From NCBI RefSeq assembly GCF_009765985.1, contig NZ_LMUM01000034.1:221508-285507 (forward strand): a stretch of 64,000 nucleotides of DNA, read 5' to 3'. Origin of the DNA: Acidobacterium sp. S8. GTDB lineage: Bacteria > Acidobacteriota > Terriglobia > Terriglobales > Acidobacteriaceae. Made by a program: the position numbers and the translations under genes. The notes beneath the pieces were generated by a model, which saw nothing but the letters and a program-made list of their open reading frames with translations, searched no databases and had not been told where the DNA came from. Within the stretch, counting starts at the first letter, position 1. The number at the start of each line of letters is the position of its first letter. Below are positions 48,426 to 59,038 of this stretch, piece by piece.

Positions 48426-50132
48426 CTATTCCTTGCGTTTATATAGCTGATATTTTGGTTCCCAAATATTGGCTTCGATCTCGCGGTTCAATGCGTCTTC
48501 GCCATTGATCTGCGCCTGTCCGTCTTGAATCGCCCGTTGGCCCACGGCGTGTGCGATCAAACGCCCGAGATTGCGGGCTTCAGAGAGTGGCGGAAGCAGG
48601 CTGTCTTCTTTATTGGTCTGCGTGGGGAGGTGGCGAATCAGCTCTGTTGCCGCCGCTTTCACCATGGTGTCAGTTACATGCTTCGATCTGGAGGCGATGA
48701 TCCCGAGAGCCAGCCCGGGGAAGATGTAAGAGTTGTTGGTCTGCGCGATGTGGATTTTCTTTCCGCCGACTTCGACTGGATCGAAGGGGCTCCCAGTACC
48801 GACGAGTGCACGGCCTTCCGTCCAGTTGATCAGATCCTGCGGAGTAGCTTCGCTGCGAGAGGTTGGATTCGAGAGAGGGAATATCACGGGGCGAGCGCTA
48901 TGCTTCGCCATCTCGCGCACGACCTGCTCAGTAAATGCGCCACCCTGACCGGAGACACCGATGAGGACCGTGGGTTTCACATTGCGGATTACGTCGAGGA
49001 GCGTAATCTCTCCATCCGATTGCCGCCAGTTTCGTACTTCCTGTTCTTTGCGCGCATAAGGCCGCTGGTCGGCTCCCACATCCTTACGATTTTCAGTGAT
49101 CAGGCCGTAGAGATCGACTGCATAGAAATGGGAACGCGCCTCTTCTTCCGAGAGACCATTGTCCTGCATGAACTTTGACAGCAGGTCGGCGATGCCCAGG
49201 CCTGCGCTTCCGAAGCCGAAGACGACAATCTTCTGCTGCTCCAGTGGGTTGCCGGTTACGTTGACGGCGGAGACTAATGTTGCTGTCGCGATCGCAGCGG
49301 TGCCCTGAATATCGTCGTTGAAGGTGCAGAGCTGATTTCTATAGCGAGCGAGGAGGCGGGCTGCATTGGAACCTGCGAAGTCTTCCCATTGCAGAAGCAC
49401 ATGCGGCCAACGCGCTTTCACAGCGGAGACGAACATTTCAACGAAGTCGTCGTATTCCTGTCCGCGGATGCGATGGTGTCTCCATCCGATGTAGATTGGA
49501 TTCTTCAATCTTTCATCGTTGTCTGTTCCTACATCGAGCAGAATCGGCAGGCAATGTTCCGGATGAATGCCTCCAAGCGCGGTGTAGAGAGCCATCTTGC
49601 CGATGGGAATCCCCATCCCTCCGGCGCCTTGATCGCCAAGGCCAAGGATGCGTTCGCCATCGCTGACGACGATGCACTTTATGTCGTCGTAGCGCCGGTG
49701 GCTGAGTATTTTCGCGATGCGGTCTCTATTGGGGTAACTGAGAAATAATCCACGCGGCTTTCTCCATATTTCGCTGAAGCGCTGACAGCCTTCGCCTACG
49801 GTTGGCGTGTAGACGAGGGGTAGCATCTTGTCGATGTTGCGCACGAGCATTGCGTAGAAGAGCGTCTCGTTCGTATCCTGCAGGTCGCGGAGAAAAGCGT
49901 ATTTACTGAACGGAGTCGGCTGCTGATCGAAGGCCTGCATTCTGCGCTCGATCTGTTGCTCGAGATTTCCGACATGGGGCGGCAACAGGCCGTGGAGGGA
50001 AAACTCATCGCGCTCCTGATCGGTAAACGCTGTTCCCTTGTTCAGGCGAGGAGAATTGATCAGGTTGAAGCCGGCAAGAGATATAAAGCAGGTCTTTTCG
50101 GCTGATTCTTCCTGATCGTATGCGCTCATCAT
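48426..50132 (-). CDS. maeA: NAD-dependent malic enzyme (MaeA/SfcA type)
   Basis: A 568-residue malic enzyme. The N-terminal domain carries YTPTVGEGCQRFSEIWRKPR and the catalytic acid/metal region (LGLGDQGAGGMGIPIGK; DDIQGTAAIATATL). The NAD-binding Rossmann motif is VVFGFGSAGLGIADLL (about residues 304-319). It decarboxylates malate to pyruvate with NAD, or NADP. AGGAGGAGC just upstream of two adjacent ATGs supports the start. It lies 29 bases after poxB stops and 21 bases before fumC, in a tight pyruvate/C4-acid unit. Confidence 0.95.
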   Translation of the reverse strand: MMSAYDQEESAEKTCFISLAGFNLINSPRLNKGTAFTDQERDEFSLHGLLPPHVGNLEQQIERRMQAFDQQPTPFSKYAFLRDLQDTNETLFYAMLVRNIDKMLPLVYTPTVGEGCQRFSEIWRKPRGLFLSYPNRDRIAKILSHRRYDDIKCIVVSDGERILGLGDQGAGGMGIPIGKMALYTALGGIHPEHCLPILLDVGTDNDERLKNPIYIGWRHHRIRGQEYDDFVEMFVSAVKARWPHVLLQWEDFAGSNAARLLARYRNQLCTFNDDIQGTAAIATATLVSAVNVTGNPLEQQKIVVFGFGSAGLGIADLLSKFMQDNGLSEEEARSHFYAVDLYGLITENRKDVGADQRPYARKEQEVRNWRQSDGEITLLDVIRNVKPTVLIGVSGQGGAFTEQVVREMAKHSARPVIFPLSNPTSRSEATPQDLINWTEGRALVGTGSPFDPVEVGGKKIHIAQTNNSYIFPGLALGIIASRSKHVTDTMVKAAATELIRHLPTQTNKEDSLLPPLSEARNLGRLIAHAVGQRAIQDGQAQINGEDALNREIEANIWEPKYQLYKRKE

Positions 50133-50161
50133 TGCTCCTCCTGTTCTGGTGGATTACATCC

Positions 50162-51886
50162 TCAGCGCAGAAGGTTGGTTTTGGCCAGGTCGATGACTTC
50201 GTCACCGCGTCCGCTGAGCACAGCGCGAATCATGTAGAGGCTGAAGCCCCAAGCCTGTTCGAGATTGATGGTCGGCGGCATCGAAAGTTCCTGTCGATTG
50301 ACCAGGACATCGACCAGGGCAGGCCCATTGTGAGCGAGCGCGCGGGCGAAAGCCGGGCGCAGTTCTTCCGGCTTCTCGACGCGAATTCCGAGGATGCCGG
50401 CTGATTCGGCGAGCTTGGAGAAATCGGGATTGACGAGGTCTGTGCCGTAATCGACAAGTCCGGCTGCCTTCATTTCCAGTTCCACGAAGCCGAGCGAGCT
50501 GTTGTTGAAGACCACGACCTTAACCGGCAGATTGAGTTGTTTGAGCGTCAACAGATCTCCGAGCAGCATGGCAAGGCCCCCGTCTCCGGAGAGTGTGATG
50601 ACCTGCCGACCTGGATGGCTCGCTTGTATTCCGATGGCCTGTGGCAGTGCGTTTGCCATGGAGCCGTGAGTGAAGGAACCAAGCAGCCTGCGCCTGCCAT
50701 TCATGTGAAGATAGCGTGCAGACCACACCGTAGGCGTGCCCACGTCGCAGGTGAAGACGGCGTCTTCGGATGCAACCTCGTCGAGAATTTTTGCGACATA
50801 TTGCGGATGAATGGGCGTGCGACCGGGCTCGCCTACGGCAAGATCATCAAGTCCCTGACGAGCATTCTTATAGTGATTGAGGCATGTATCGAGATACGAA
50901 CGATCGGCTTTGGGATCGATGTATGGAGTTAGAGCGTCCAGAGTATCCTTCACGTTTCCGATAAGGCCAAGATCGACGGTGGTGCGCCGTCCTATCTGCT
51001 CGCCGAGCCGGTCAACCTGAATAATCTTTGCGTTCCTCGGATAGAACTGCTGATAGGGGAAGTCCGTCCCCAGCATCAGCAGCACATCGCAGTTCATCAT
51101 GGCGTGATAGCCGGAAGAGAAGCCCAGCAGGCCGGTCATTCCCACGTCATAAGGATTGCCATATTCGATGAATTCCTTGCCGCGCAGCGCATGGACAATC
51201 GGCGCTTTCAATCGTTCGGCCATTGCGACGAGTTCTGTGTGAGCGCCTTCACAGCCAGCGCCGCCAAGGATGGTCACTTTGCGCGCATCGTTAAGAATCG
51301 CCGCGGCGCGCTGGATCTCATTGTCTGACGGGCGAATGACGGGTGCGGAGTCTTCGATACCGAGTGATAGTGCAGGCGATGGACATTCGCGCAGAGCAAC
51401 GTCTCCAGGAAGAACAACGACGGCAACGCCACGCTTCAGGATGGCTGTACGCATGGCGATGCCGAGCACGCGCGGCATCTGATCGGGCTGCGAAACGAGC
51501 TCGCAATAATGGCTGCAGTCTTTGAAGAGAGATTCAGGATGCGTTTCCTGAAAATAGCCGCTTCCGAGTTCGTGGCTGGGAATCTGCGCGGCGATGGCGA
51601 GCACTGGCACGCGGCTGCGGTGACAGTCGAAAAGACCATTGATGAGGTGAAGATTGCCAGGGCCACAGCTGCCGGCACAGACTGCGATCTTTCCAGTGAG
51701 ATGGGCTTCTGCGCCGGCAGCGAAGGCGGCTACTTCTTCATGCCTGGTGTGCAGCCAGTCAATTTCCTTACTTTTGCGGATGGTGTCGGTCAGACCATTC
51801 AGCGAATCGCCCGCCACTCCATAGACTCGTTTCACGCCCGCGTTGACGAGGGTCTCAATGAATATCTCGGCTACTTTCTTTGCCAT
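50162..51886 (-). CDS. poxB: Pyruvate oxidase/dehydrogenase, ThDP-dependent (PoxB-like)
   Basis: A 574-residue ThDP enzyme with ATG at 51886 and AGGAG nine bases upstream. The activating Glu is in [20 protein letters not shown] (about residue 48), the central FAD/structural domain follows, and the ThDP motif is [13 protein letters not shown] to [10 protein letters not shown] (about residues 425-460). The C-terminus resembles the membrane-binding tail of PoxB. In such enzymes pyruvate is oxidised to acetate and electrons pass to quinone. It is followed by maeA and fumC. The open frame extends 34 codons upstream; the shorter start is better supported. Confidence 0.92.
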   Translation of the reverse strand: MAKKVAEIFIETLVNAGVKRVYGVAGDSLNGLTDTIRKSKEIDWLHTRHEEVAAFAAGAEAHLTGKIAVCAGSCGPGNLHLINGLFDCHRSRVPVLAIAAQIPSHELGSGYFQETHPESLFKDCSHYCELVSQPDQMPRVLGIAMRTAILKRGVAVVVLPGDVALRECPSPALSLGIEDSAPVIRPSDNEIQRAAAILNDARKVTILGGAGCEGAHTELVAMAERLKAPIVHALRGKEFIEYGNPYDVGMTGLLGFSSGYHAMMNCDVLLMLGTDFPYQQFYPRNAKIIQVDRLGEQIGRRTTVDLGLIGNVKDTLDALTPYIDPKADRSYLDTCLNHYKNARQGLDDLAVGEPGRTPIHPQYVAKILDEVASEDAVFTCDVGTPTVWSARYLHMNGRRRLLGSFTHGSMANALPQAIGIQASHPGRQVITLSGDGGLAMLLGDLLTLKQLNLPVKVVVFNNSSLGFVELEMKAAGLVDYGTDLVNPDFSKLAESAGILGIRVEKPEELRPAFARALAHNGPALVDVLVNRQELSMPPTINLEQAWGFSLYMIRAVLSGRGDEVIDLAKTNLLR

Positions 51887-52394
51887 GCCGTTCTGCTCCT
51901 TTTGTCTTTGAAACACGGGACAAACAACTGAGTGGCTGACGAGTGGATATTCCCAGTGGCTATAATTATCCCGCATTATTGGGAGCAATGATCAGCGGAC
52001 TGAAGCAGGCCTCGTGATCTTAATGCCTGGGCTTTGGTCCAAGCGCTTGCAGATGTTTTAAGGTAAGCCGCGAATTTCTCACGAACGAATGCCGGCCGTT
52101 CATATTGGCAAATGTATGAATCGGACTTGTTCATAGTCCCATTCATATTTGTTTTGCGCGGATATAAGAGAGTTTAATGGCGCACAGAAATTTCGACGTA
52201 TCCAGCAACAAACGTCTTGACGCGGTCGTCCGGCTGCTCGATAACTGAACCAACTCAATTTTGCACTTCGCCTTTTAGGCCTGCCGAGGTAGTTCCCAGC
52301 CTCAGGCAGAAGGCGCCCTTCTACAGTCATCGTGCGTAGTATTTTAGTACCTCGCAGCCCTATATACCGTTCCGCTTTTTTGGAGGCATTTCAA
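51887..52394. other. Gap between poxB and copper amine oxidase
   Basis: About 508 bases without a convincing gene; it must hold the divergent promoters for poxB and the amine oxidase. Four TTCATA motifs lie close together at 52099-52104, 52130-52135 and 52142-52147, with one inverted copy at 52115-52120. The first and inverted copies form an arm pair, TTCATA-N10-TATGAA, that looks like an operator. A 23-codon frame at 52177 and an upstream frame at 52332 (GTG) are not convincing as gene starts. Confidence 0.5.
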
Positions 52395-54398
52395 GTGGGC
52401 CATCGTCTCTCTGTCGTTTTGTCATTCTTTTTTTGCAGTCTGGTCAGCAGTTTTGCACTGCCGCCGAGCGTTCATCATCCTTTGGACGCACTTACTCCCG
52501 ATGAATACTGGACGGCTTACAGAGTGCTCCGTGCCGCCGGCCATGTTGAGGAATCGACAGCGTTTGCCAGCGTACTTTTTCATGAGCCGCCCAAGGACCA
52601 GGTCCTGGCATGGAAGACGGGAGATCCGATTTCACGTAAAGCCGATGTTGTTCTTTTCGACAAGGGCCACTCTTATGCTGCGCTCGTCGATATCAGCGGC
52701 GAGAAGCTTGAAAGCTTCACCGAGTTAAAAGGTGTGCAGGCGCCTTTTACGGATGATGAGCGACATGGGGTGGAAGATGCGATCAAGCACGATCCGCGTG
52801 TTGTAGAAGCGCTGAAGAAGCGCGGCATTACTGACCTGAAAGTGGTGACCTGTTATGCCGTTCCTGCGGGCTTTGTAGATTTACCTGAGCAGAAGGACGG
52901 CAAGCGCCTGGGATGGGGCGGTTGTATGGACGCGGAAGGCGCCACCGGTATGTGGGACCGTGAAATAGGCGGAATCTTTTTTACCGTAGACATGAACGCG
53001 AAGAAAATTATCCGCTTCAACGATTATGGCGCAGTGCCTATGCCGCCGCCTTCCAATAATTATGACGCAGACGGCGGCCCTGCGCTGCCAGGTACACAGC
53101 CCATCATCGTCTCGCAGCCCGGCGGGCCAAGCTTCACCATCAAGGATGGAGAAGTGAGCTGGCAAAACTGGCGCTTCCGCTTCCGTCTCGATCCGCGTAT
53201 CGGAACGGTGATCAATCTCGCGTCTATCAATGATGGCGGCAAGCTGCGTTCGGTGATGTATGAGGGCTCGCTCTCGGAGCTATACGTTCCGTACCAGGAC
53301 CCGGAAGAGACGTGGAACTCGCATGTTTTCATCGATGCGGGCGAATATTTTACTTACGACGGCATCGGTACCATCAAGCCGCTACTTGCAGGCGTTGACT
53401 GCCCGTCGTATGCGAGCTTCTTCAGCGGCGTGTTTTATAACACGAGCGGCCATCCGGTTCTTCGACCGCAGATGGCATGCATGTTCGAGCGCACGATTGG
53501 CGATCCGGCGTGGCGTCATGGCGACGAGGCCGGAGTCTCCGGCAGACCGTCGCGCGAACTTGTGCTGCGCACGGTAGCAGTGGTGGGGAATTATGACTAC
53601 CTGCTTGACTGGCGGTTCGAGCAGACGGGTACCATTCGCGTGGCCGTGGGCGCCACGGGAGTTCTTGAAGTAAAGCCCGTGAAAGAAAAGACTGTCGATG
53701 GTCCCATGTCCGATGACCTGATGGCAAAGGATGAAAAGGGCAATCCGGTTGAATTCGGCCAACTGGTTGCGCCGGGAGTGGATGGTGTCGATCACGATCA
53801 TTTCTTCAGCTTCCGACTTGATCTCGACGTGGATGGGCCCAAGAACTCGTTCATGGCTGACAAGCTGGTGCAATACCAGCTGCCAAAGGACAATCCGAGC
53901 CCACGCCGCGTGATATGGGCGATGCAGCCGACGATGGTGAAAACAGAAGGCGATGCCATGCAGGATCTCGACCTGCATCATCCTACGATGTGGCGTTTTG
54001 TAAGCCAGGATATGCACGATCCATACGGCTATCCAACAAGCTTCGAGATCATGCCGGGAGAAACAGCAGCTTCTCTATTGCCTGATAGTGAGTGGCCGCA
54101 ACGTCGCGCCGGTTTCTCATCGCATCAGCTCTGGGTCACACCATACGATCCGTCGGAGTTCTATGCTGCCGGCACCTACGTTGCGAACAGTAAAGATAAG
54201 GATGGGCTCCCCGCGTGGGTGAAGCAGAATCGCAGCATCGAAAATACCGATATCGTTGCCTGGTATACGGTTGGTTTCCACCATGTCCCGCGTCCAGAAG
54301 ACTGGCCACAGATGCCTGTGATGTGGCATGACTTCGATATTCGTCCATTCCATTTCTTCCCAAAGAATCCGGGAATGGATTTACCTATGACGCCGTAA
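52395..54398 (+). CDS. Exported copper amine oxidase
   Basis: A 667-residue copper/topaquinone amine oxidase. GTG at 52395 with GGAGG eight bases upstream gives a signal peptide (MGHRLSVVLSFFFCSLVSSF). The TPQ precursor is Tyr400 in VGNYDYLLDW. The catalytic base is Asp314 in VFIDAGEYFTYDG. Copper ligands are His467 and His469 (DHDHFFSF) and His630 (FHHVPRPEDWP). It oxidises primary amines to aldehydes with release of ammonia and peroxide, here outside the cytoplasm. A terminator hairpin overlaps its stop. A frame starting 21 codons earlier would hide the leader and has no ribosome site. Confidence 0.95.
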   Translation: MGHRLSVVLSFFFCSLVSSFALPPSVHHPLDALTPDEYWTAYRVLRAAGHVEESTAFASVLFHEPPKDQVLAWKTGDPISRKADVVLFDKGHSYAALVDISGEKLESFTELKGVQAPFTDDERHGVEDAIKHDPRVVEALKKRGITDLKVVTCYAVPAGFVDLPEQKDGKRLGWGGCMDAEGATGMWDREIGGIFFTVDMNAKKIIRFNDYGAVPMPPPSNNYDADGGPALPGTQPIIVSQPGGPSFTIKDGEVSWQNWRFRFRLDPRIGTVINLASINDGGKLRSVMYEGSLSELYVPYQDPEETWNSHVFIDAGEYFTYDGIGTIKPLLAGVDCPSYASFFSGVFYNTSGHPVLRPQMACMFERTIGDPAWRHGDEAGVSGRPSRELVLRTVAVVGNYDYLLDWRFEQTGTIRVAVGATGVLEVKPVKEKTVDGPMSDDLMAKDEKGNPVEFGQLVAPGVDGVDHDHFFSFRLDLDVDGPKNSFMADKLVQYQLPKDNPSPRRVIWAMQPTMVKTEGDAMQDLDLHHPTMWRFVSQDMHDPYGYPTSFEIMPGETAASLLPDSEWPQRRAGFSSHQLWVTPYDPSEFYAAGTYVANSKDKDGLPAWVKQNRSIENTDIVAWYTVGFHHVPRPEDWPQMPVMWHDFDIRPFHFFPKNPGMDLPMTP

Positions 54399-54409
54399 CA
54401 ATACGGCGT
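54390..54409 (+). terminator. Hairpin terminator overlapping amine oxidase stop
   Basis: ACGCCGTA (54390-54397) pairs perfectly with TACGGCGT (54402-54409) around ACAA; the TAA stop at 54396-54398 lies in the stem-loop. Only TT follows, so it is a short weak terminator or processing stem. It separates the oxidase from the TonB receptor gene by about 115 bases. Confidence 0.55.
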
Positions 54410-54523
54410 TTGAAGTGAAGTAAAGCCGCAGAGGTTCGCGGCCTCGCTCGTCATATTTTTACGAAACGGCGGTCCAGCTGAGCAGCTTGGGGCCAGTACT
54501 CTACGTGTCTCTTGAGGTGCATC

Positions 54524-57500
54524 ATGGTGAAGCTCCTTCTATCGTTTACGCGTAATGTTGTGGCCCGGGATTATCGCCCGATTCTTTATTTAACGCTTGC
54601 AGCCAGCATGGGATCACTGCCGATACATTCACAATCTACTTTTGGCTCGATTGTCGGCACCATAAGAGATTCATCAAACGCGGTGGTAAGCGGAGCCTCG
54701 GTCAATCTAACCAACACCGAAACTGCAATCTCACGCGATACCACGACGAACCAAAGCGGAGATTACAGTTTCACAAATCTAAATCCGGGCAAATATGAGG
54801 TTCACATTGTCGCTTCGGGATTTGAAAAGGTTGAATTCTTTAATCTCGATCTGCAATCGCGAGAGACCAAGCGCGTCGATGCTGCATTAAAAATTGGAAA
54901 AGCTTCCGACACCATCACCGTGCAGGGCGCGTCGGCAGGCGTAATTACAACCGAGGTATCGAATCTTTCTGAAACGAAGACGGGGCGGGAGCTGACGGAG
55001 TTGCCCGTGGCTGTCTATTCAAGATCGACCGGCTCTACGAGCCCGATTACCACGCTGACAACCGAGCCGGGCGTTCAGATCGATGACAACTCCAACATAA
55101 TGGTGGATGGGACAACGCCGGCCCTCATGTCTTACACCATCGATGGAATCAGCAGCGTATCAGTTGAAAACAGCGGTCCCATCAACGAGCTTTTTCCTTC
55201 ATTCAACTCCATTTCTGAAATTCGTATCAGCGGAAGCAACAATAGCGCCGAGTTCAGCGGCGTTGCTGATGTGACTACGACGTCGAAAAGCGGGACGAAT
55301 GAATTTCACGGCGGGGTTTTCGAAAACTTTGAGAATACCGTTCTCACGGCTGGCGATCCCTTCACGCACTCGACACCTAAGCTCATCATGAATGACTTTG
55401 GAGGATTTCTTGGTGGTCCGGTCAGCATTCCAAAGTTGTATAGCGGGCAGAATAAGTTCTTTTTCTTCATGAGTTATGAGGGGCTTCGTCTGCCCCGCGA
55501 AGTACCGCTTATCACCAGCGTTCCATCAGAGGACATGCGCAACGGCAACCTTGTGGATTATCTAAGTGGAACACCTATCTATTATCCCGATGGCAGTCCC
55601 ATCGACCCGGCAAATGTTCCTATCTCGCAGGTTTCCGCGAATATGATGAAGTACTTTATTCCGCATGAGAATATCGGCGATCCGTCGTCTTACCAGAAAA
55701 ACTATCGCGTGAATTATCCAGCGCCTATCTCCAGCGATCAGGCCGATCTTCGGTTGGACTATGTGCTGACTCCCAAGCAATCCATGTTTGCGCGAGGAAC
55801 CTACAAGACGCGGTATGTGGTGACACCGCCAGATCCTAACTGCACGGGTTTTTGTGTCAACGCAGGATCGCCAATTACCGGCGCATTTGCGCAGCCGGAA
55901 ACCGATCAAGGCGTGACCTTCTCGTACAACTACGCCATCACTTCTTCGCTCGTAAACGAATTGCGCGCAGGTTTTAATGGAACGCACTTTGCTACCGTGA
56001 TGCAGCAGGGCACGTCCGCCGGGTACCTCGACCAATCTGGCATTGAGGGGATTCAACAGCCCGATCCCGTACCGCAGGTTCCCAACGCAATCATCACCGG
56101 TTTTATGTGGACCGGGGGTGGCAATCCCTCGGTACAGCACAGTAATATCGTGCAGCTTATTGACAACGTGACCTGGAACAAGGGAGGGCACACATTCAAA
56201 TTCGGGGCCGATATCCGCCGGATGACCGATCACGATGACAACGTCTTCGGCAATCTTCAGTCGGGCTGGTACGTGTTCGACAACTCACAAACCGCCTTTA
56301 CGGATGCAGGCGGAAATCCCGTAAGCATCGGCGACCCATTCACCGGATTTTTGCTCGGCTATCCTGACTACACAGTTCTTGCGGAGCAGGTGAATCACCC
56401 TGCCATGAATGGTCTCGGCTACGGCTACGGATTTTTTGCCCAGGATGATTGGAAGATCACGCCGCGGCTGACATTGAACATTGGTCTGCGCTACGAACTG
56501 CATCCGCCCCTCAAGGACACGAAATACAACACCGCTGCTTTCCTGCCCGACTACAACCAGGACGGAGTAGCGGGAGCCGTGGCCGTACCCAATGAGCAGG
56601 CCTTAGGTTATACCTCTTCGTATTTTGCTGAATCGATTTCGCCCTCTCCCATCCTCACTGCCAAGCAGGCAGGCATTCCCGAGACGCTTCGCTACACCTA
56701 CAAAAAAGATTTTGGACCACGCATCGGTTTTGCCTGGCGGCCACATGGCGATGACAAGATGGTGCTGCGCGGTGGTTGGGGACGCTTTATCGAACAGCCG
56801 CTCGGCTTCTCGCTAGTCTCCGGATGGGCCGTGCATTCGAGCTTCGTCAACTACTCCTATCAAAGCGTTGATGCGAATGGGAATCCAACGATTTCGTTCC
56901 CGGCCCCTTTTTCTTCCACAATTACGTCCGGAGGGGCATCGTTTCAATATGCTTTTCCAGTTCACTATATCGATCCCTCCGTGCAGCAGTGGAATCTCAC
57001 TCTGGAGCAGGACCTCGGTGCCGGCATCGGCATGCGCCTCTCCTATATCGGAAGCCACGGTGGAAATCTCGAAACCTTCGTCGATGTGAATCAGGTGCCT
57101 GCCAACACGATCGGCTGGAACTCAGCGTTTCCGCAGTACGCCCCCTTTCAAAGCTGGGGCTATATCCAGAGCGTTGTGAATGGCGCCGAGAGCAATTACA
57201 ACAGCATGAGTGTGGCTGCAACCAAACGCTTCGTGAATGGACTGCAATTTCAGGCGAGTTACGTTTGGACGCGTGATTTGTCGGATGCAGGTGGATACGC
57301 GCCCTCCGGAGTTACCACCGAAGGCGGCAGCATTTCTTCTGATCGTTTTCATATCGGACGCGACTATGGCAATGCGTCTTTCGATCGACGCCATCGCTTT
57401 CTTACAACGTTTCTCTATGAGCTGCCTTTCGGTAAAGGCAAGCAGTTTTTCTATAACAGTGGATTGTTGAACGAGTTGGCCGGCGGGTGCCAGCTTGGAG

Positions 57501-57976
57501 GCGTAGTCGTTCTACAGAGTGGAGCCTTCCTGACTCCTTATCAAACATCGACCGATCCGGCAGGCACGAACATGCTTTCGAACGTGGGCGCCACTCGAGC
57601 CGACGTTGTACCGAACACTGCTGCTTATGTGCGCCATATGTCGACAGGCGGAGGCGATCCGGTCTATCTGAATTCGGATGCTTTCACAGATCCGCCTAAT
57701 AATAGCGGCGGATTCGGCAATGCTGGCGTCGGCAACTTCGCCGGCCCTGGAACTGAAGCGGTTTCGCTTTCGCTGATCAAGAAGACCACGATTCGCGAAG
57801 GAACGGCTTTATATTTTGGCGCGGAGGCATCGAACCTCCTCAACCATCGGAACTACGATATTCCCGATATGAACGTGGACGACGGTCCCGGGGCATTTGG
57901 AGTAATCACCGCGCTTCAATCTGCGGAGGGAGCCGGCCCCCGCAACATTGAGCTGACAGCGCGAATTACTTTCTAA
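54524..57976 (+). CDS. TonB-dependent receptor with N-terminal carboxypeptidase-regulatory domain (Oar-like)
   Basis: A 1150-residue outer-membrane protein. ATG at 54524 with GAGG six bases upstream; an N-terminal signal peptide is followed by a CarboxypepD-regulatory beta-sandwich (STFGSIVGTIRDSSNAVVSG onward, to about residue 125). Then comes a plug domain, including IMVDGTTPALMSYTIDGISS and the SGTNEFHGGVF loop near 255, and a long 22-strand barrel ending in the terminal aromatic of ELTARITF. Such Oar-like receptors carry large or polymeric substrates; the cargo is unknown. Its place after the amine oxidase suggests that it imports products or polyamine-like ligands, by inference only. Confidence 0.94.
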   Translation: MVKLLLSFTRNVVARDYRPILYLTLAASMGSLPIHSQSTFGSIVGTIRDSSNAVVSGASVNLTNTETAISRDTTTNQSGDYSFTNLNPGKYEVHIVASGFEKVEFFNLDLQSRETKRVDAALKIGKASDTITVQGASAGVITTEVSNLSETKTGRELTELPVAVYSRSTGSTSPITTLTTEPGVQIDDNSNIMVDGTTPALMSYTIDGISSVSVENSGPINELFPSFNSISEIRISGSNNSAEFSGVADVTTTSKSGTNEFHGGVFENFENTVLTAGDPFTHSTPKLIMNDFGGFLGGPVSIPKLYSGQNKFFFFMSYEGLRLPREVPLITSVPSEDMRNGNLVDYLSGTPIYYPDGSPIDPANVPISQVSANMMKYFIPHENIGDPSSYQKNYRVNYPAPISSDQADLRLDYVLTPKQSMFARGTYKTRYVVTPPDPNCTGFCVNAGSPITGAFAQPETDQGVTFSYNYAITSSLVNELRAGFNGTHFATVMQQGTSAGYLDQSGIEGIQQPDPVPQVPNAIITGFMWTGGGNPSVQHSNIVQLIDNVTWNKGGHTFKFGADIRRMTDHDDNVFGNLQSGWYVFDNSQTAFTDAGGNPVSIGDPFTGFLLGYPDYTVLAEQVNHPAMNGLGYGYGFFAQDDWKITPRLTLNIGLRYELHPPLKDTKYNTAAFLPDYNQDGVAGAVAVPNEQALGYTSSYFAESISPSPILTAKQAGIPETLRYTYKKDFGPRIGFAWRPHGDDKMVLRGGWGRFIEQPLGFSLVSGWAVHSSFVNYSYQSVDANGNPTISFPAPFSSTITSGGASFQYAFPVHYIDPSVQQWNLTLEQDLGAGIGMRLSYIGSHGGNLETFVDVNQVPANTIGWNSAFPQYAPFQSWGYIQSVVNGAESNYNSMSVAATKRFVNGLQFQASYVWTRDLSDAGGYAPSGVTTEGGSISSDRFHIGRDYGNASFDRRHRFLTTFLYELPFGKGKQFFYNSGLLNELAGGCQLGGVVVLQSGAFLTPYQTSTDPAGTNMLSNVGATRADVVPNTAAYVRHMSTGGGDPVYLNSDAFTDPPNNSGGFGNAGVGNFAGPGTEAVSLSLIKKTTIREGTALYFGAEASNLLNHRNYDIPDMNVDDGPGAFGVITALQSAEGAGPRNIELTARITF

Positions 57977-58027
57977 GCAAGCAGCGAGCAGAAATCAGTT
58001 TTTGTCGTAGTGCGGGAAGTGTTGCGA

Positions 58028-58993
58028 TCAGGCGTGTGGCTGGCTACTGAGTCGTGGCTGCCATCCGTATGCGGCAATTGAATTACGCCAAAAGAATTTC
58101 TCCTGAGCAGTCATGGTTTTTGTGTTCATAAACTTCTGAACGAGGCCCAGCGTGTCTGCATAAGTCGCTAAATGGTCGCCGTTAGGCCAATCGCTGCCGA
58201 ATAGCAGGCGATCCTCGCCGAATGTATCCCACAGCATATCCAGCTTCTCTTTGTAGAGAGCCAGATTGAGCGAGGTCTGCCCATTTAACTGCTTCGGAAT
58301 TTCCGAGAGCTTAGCGAAGACATTCGGCGCACTTCGGAGGGTTTCAAGATGAGCCGCGAACGTCTTTTGAGATGAGGCATCGGCGGGTATTTGCGCATTG
58401 GGCAGATGATCGATAACGATCTTAGCTGCCGGAATTTTGTCTTTAATTCGGAAGAGAGCGGAAATCAGTTCCATGTCTGGATTCGCACTTTCAAAGACAA
58501 GATGAGTTTCGCTCAACAGCTTCAGATCTTCGAGAAATCCCGGCTTGTTCATGTCCTCCGACAAATTCCGATTCCAAAGATTGCCATAGCGAATTCCTTT
58601 AAAGAGCGGATTTGCGCTGAGGCGATCGATATTCTTTCCAAACGACACGCTGCCCGGAACCAGATCACCGATGATACCGACGATGATCGGGTCGCTCTCA
58701 GCGATTTGAAGAAGCCAATCGTTATCACTTTCCCATGGACTACATTCGATGGCAATGGCTCCGCAGATGCCTAGACCTCGAGTGACATTTTTGTAGCGAC
58801 CGGGCAGCGATGGTTTATACAGAACCGTATCTGTCGCTGGCGGCCAGGGCACTCCCTGCGGCCGTGTCGGATCGAAAAGATGTATATGTGCGTCGAGGAT
58901 CGGGATGTTCTTCGTTGTGTCCGCCTGCACTTGTTTTGTAAGGGCCGTCAGCAGAGTAGCTGCGGCTGATTTCAAGACATCTCTTCGCTTCAA
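58028..58993 (-). CDS. Exported amidohydrolase (2-pyrone dicarboxylate lactonase-like)
   Basis: A 321-residue amidohydrolase-2 family protein. The leader is MKRRDVLKSAAATLLTAL, Tat-like, if TTG at 58993 is used, with AGGTGA just upstream; a TTG at 59038 is an alternative. The metal-binding HIH motif is in ILDAHIHLFDPTRP (about residues 35-40). The catalytic Asp lies in LLFGSDWPNGDHLATY near 270, and IVIDHLPNAQIP holds the middle ligand. The family hydrolyses lactones or similar ring compounds. It is encoded opposite the TonB receptor and faces it, 51 bases apart; a role in the exported oxidative block is possible. Confidence 0.9.
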   Translation of the reverse strand: MKRRDVLKSAAATLLTALTKQVQADTTKNIPILDAHIHLFDPTRPQGVPWPPATDTVLYKPSLPGRYKNVTRGLGICGAIAIECSPWESDNDWLLQIAESDPIIVGIIGDLVPGSVSFGKNIDRLSANPLFKGIRYGNLWNRNLSEDMNKPGFLEDLKLLSETHLVFESANPDMELISALFRIKDKIPAAKIVIDHLPNAQIPADASSQKTFAAHLETLRSAPNVFAKLSEIPKQLNGQTSLNLALYKEKLDMLWDTFGEDRLLFGSDWPNGDHLATYADTLGLVQKFMNTKTMTAQEKFFWRNSIAAYGWQPRLSSQPHA

Positions 58994-59038
58994 TCGATCA
59001 CCTGCCGATATATGGTTTTGAAAATAGGCACCAGCCAA

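Noticed and set aside
52100-52330. 76-codon minus-strand frame before the amine oxidase
   Set aside because: No ribosome site and no family match; it lies in a regulatory gap with repeated motifs.
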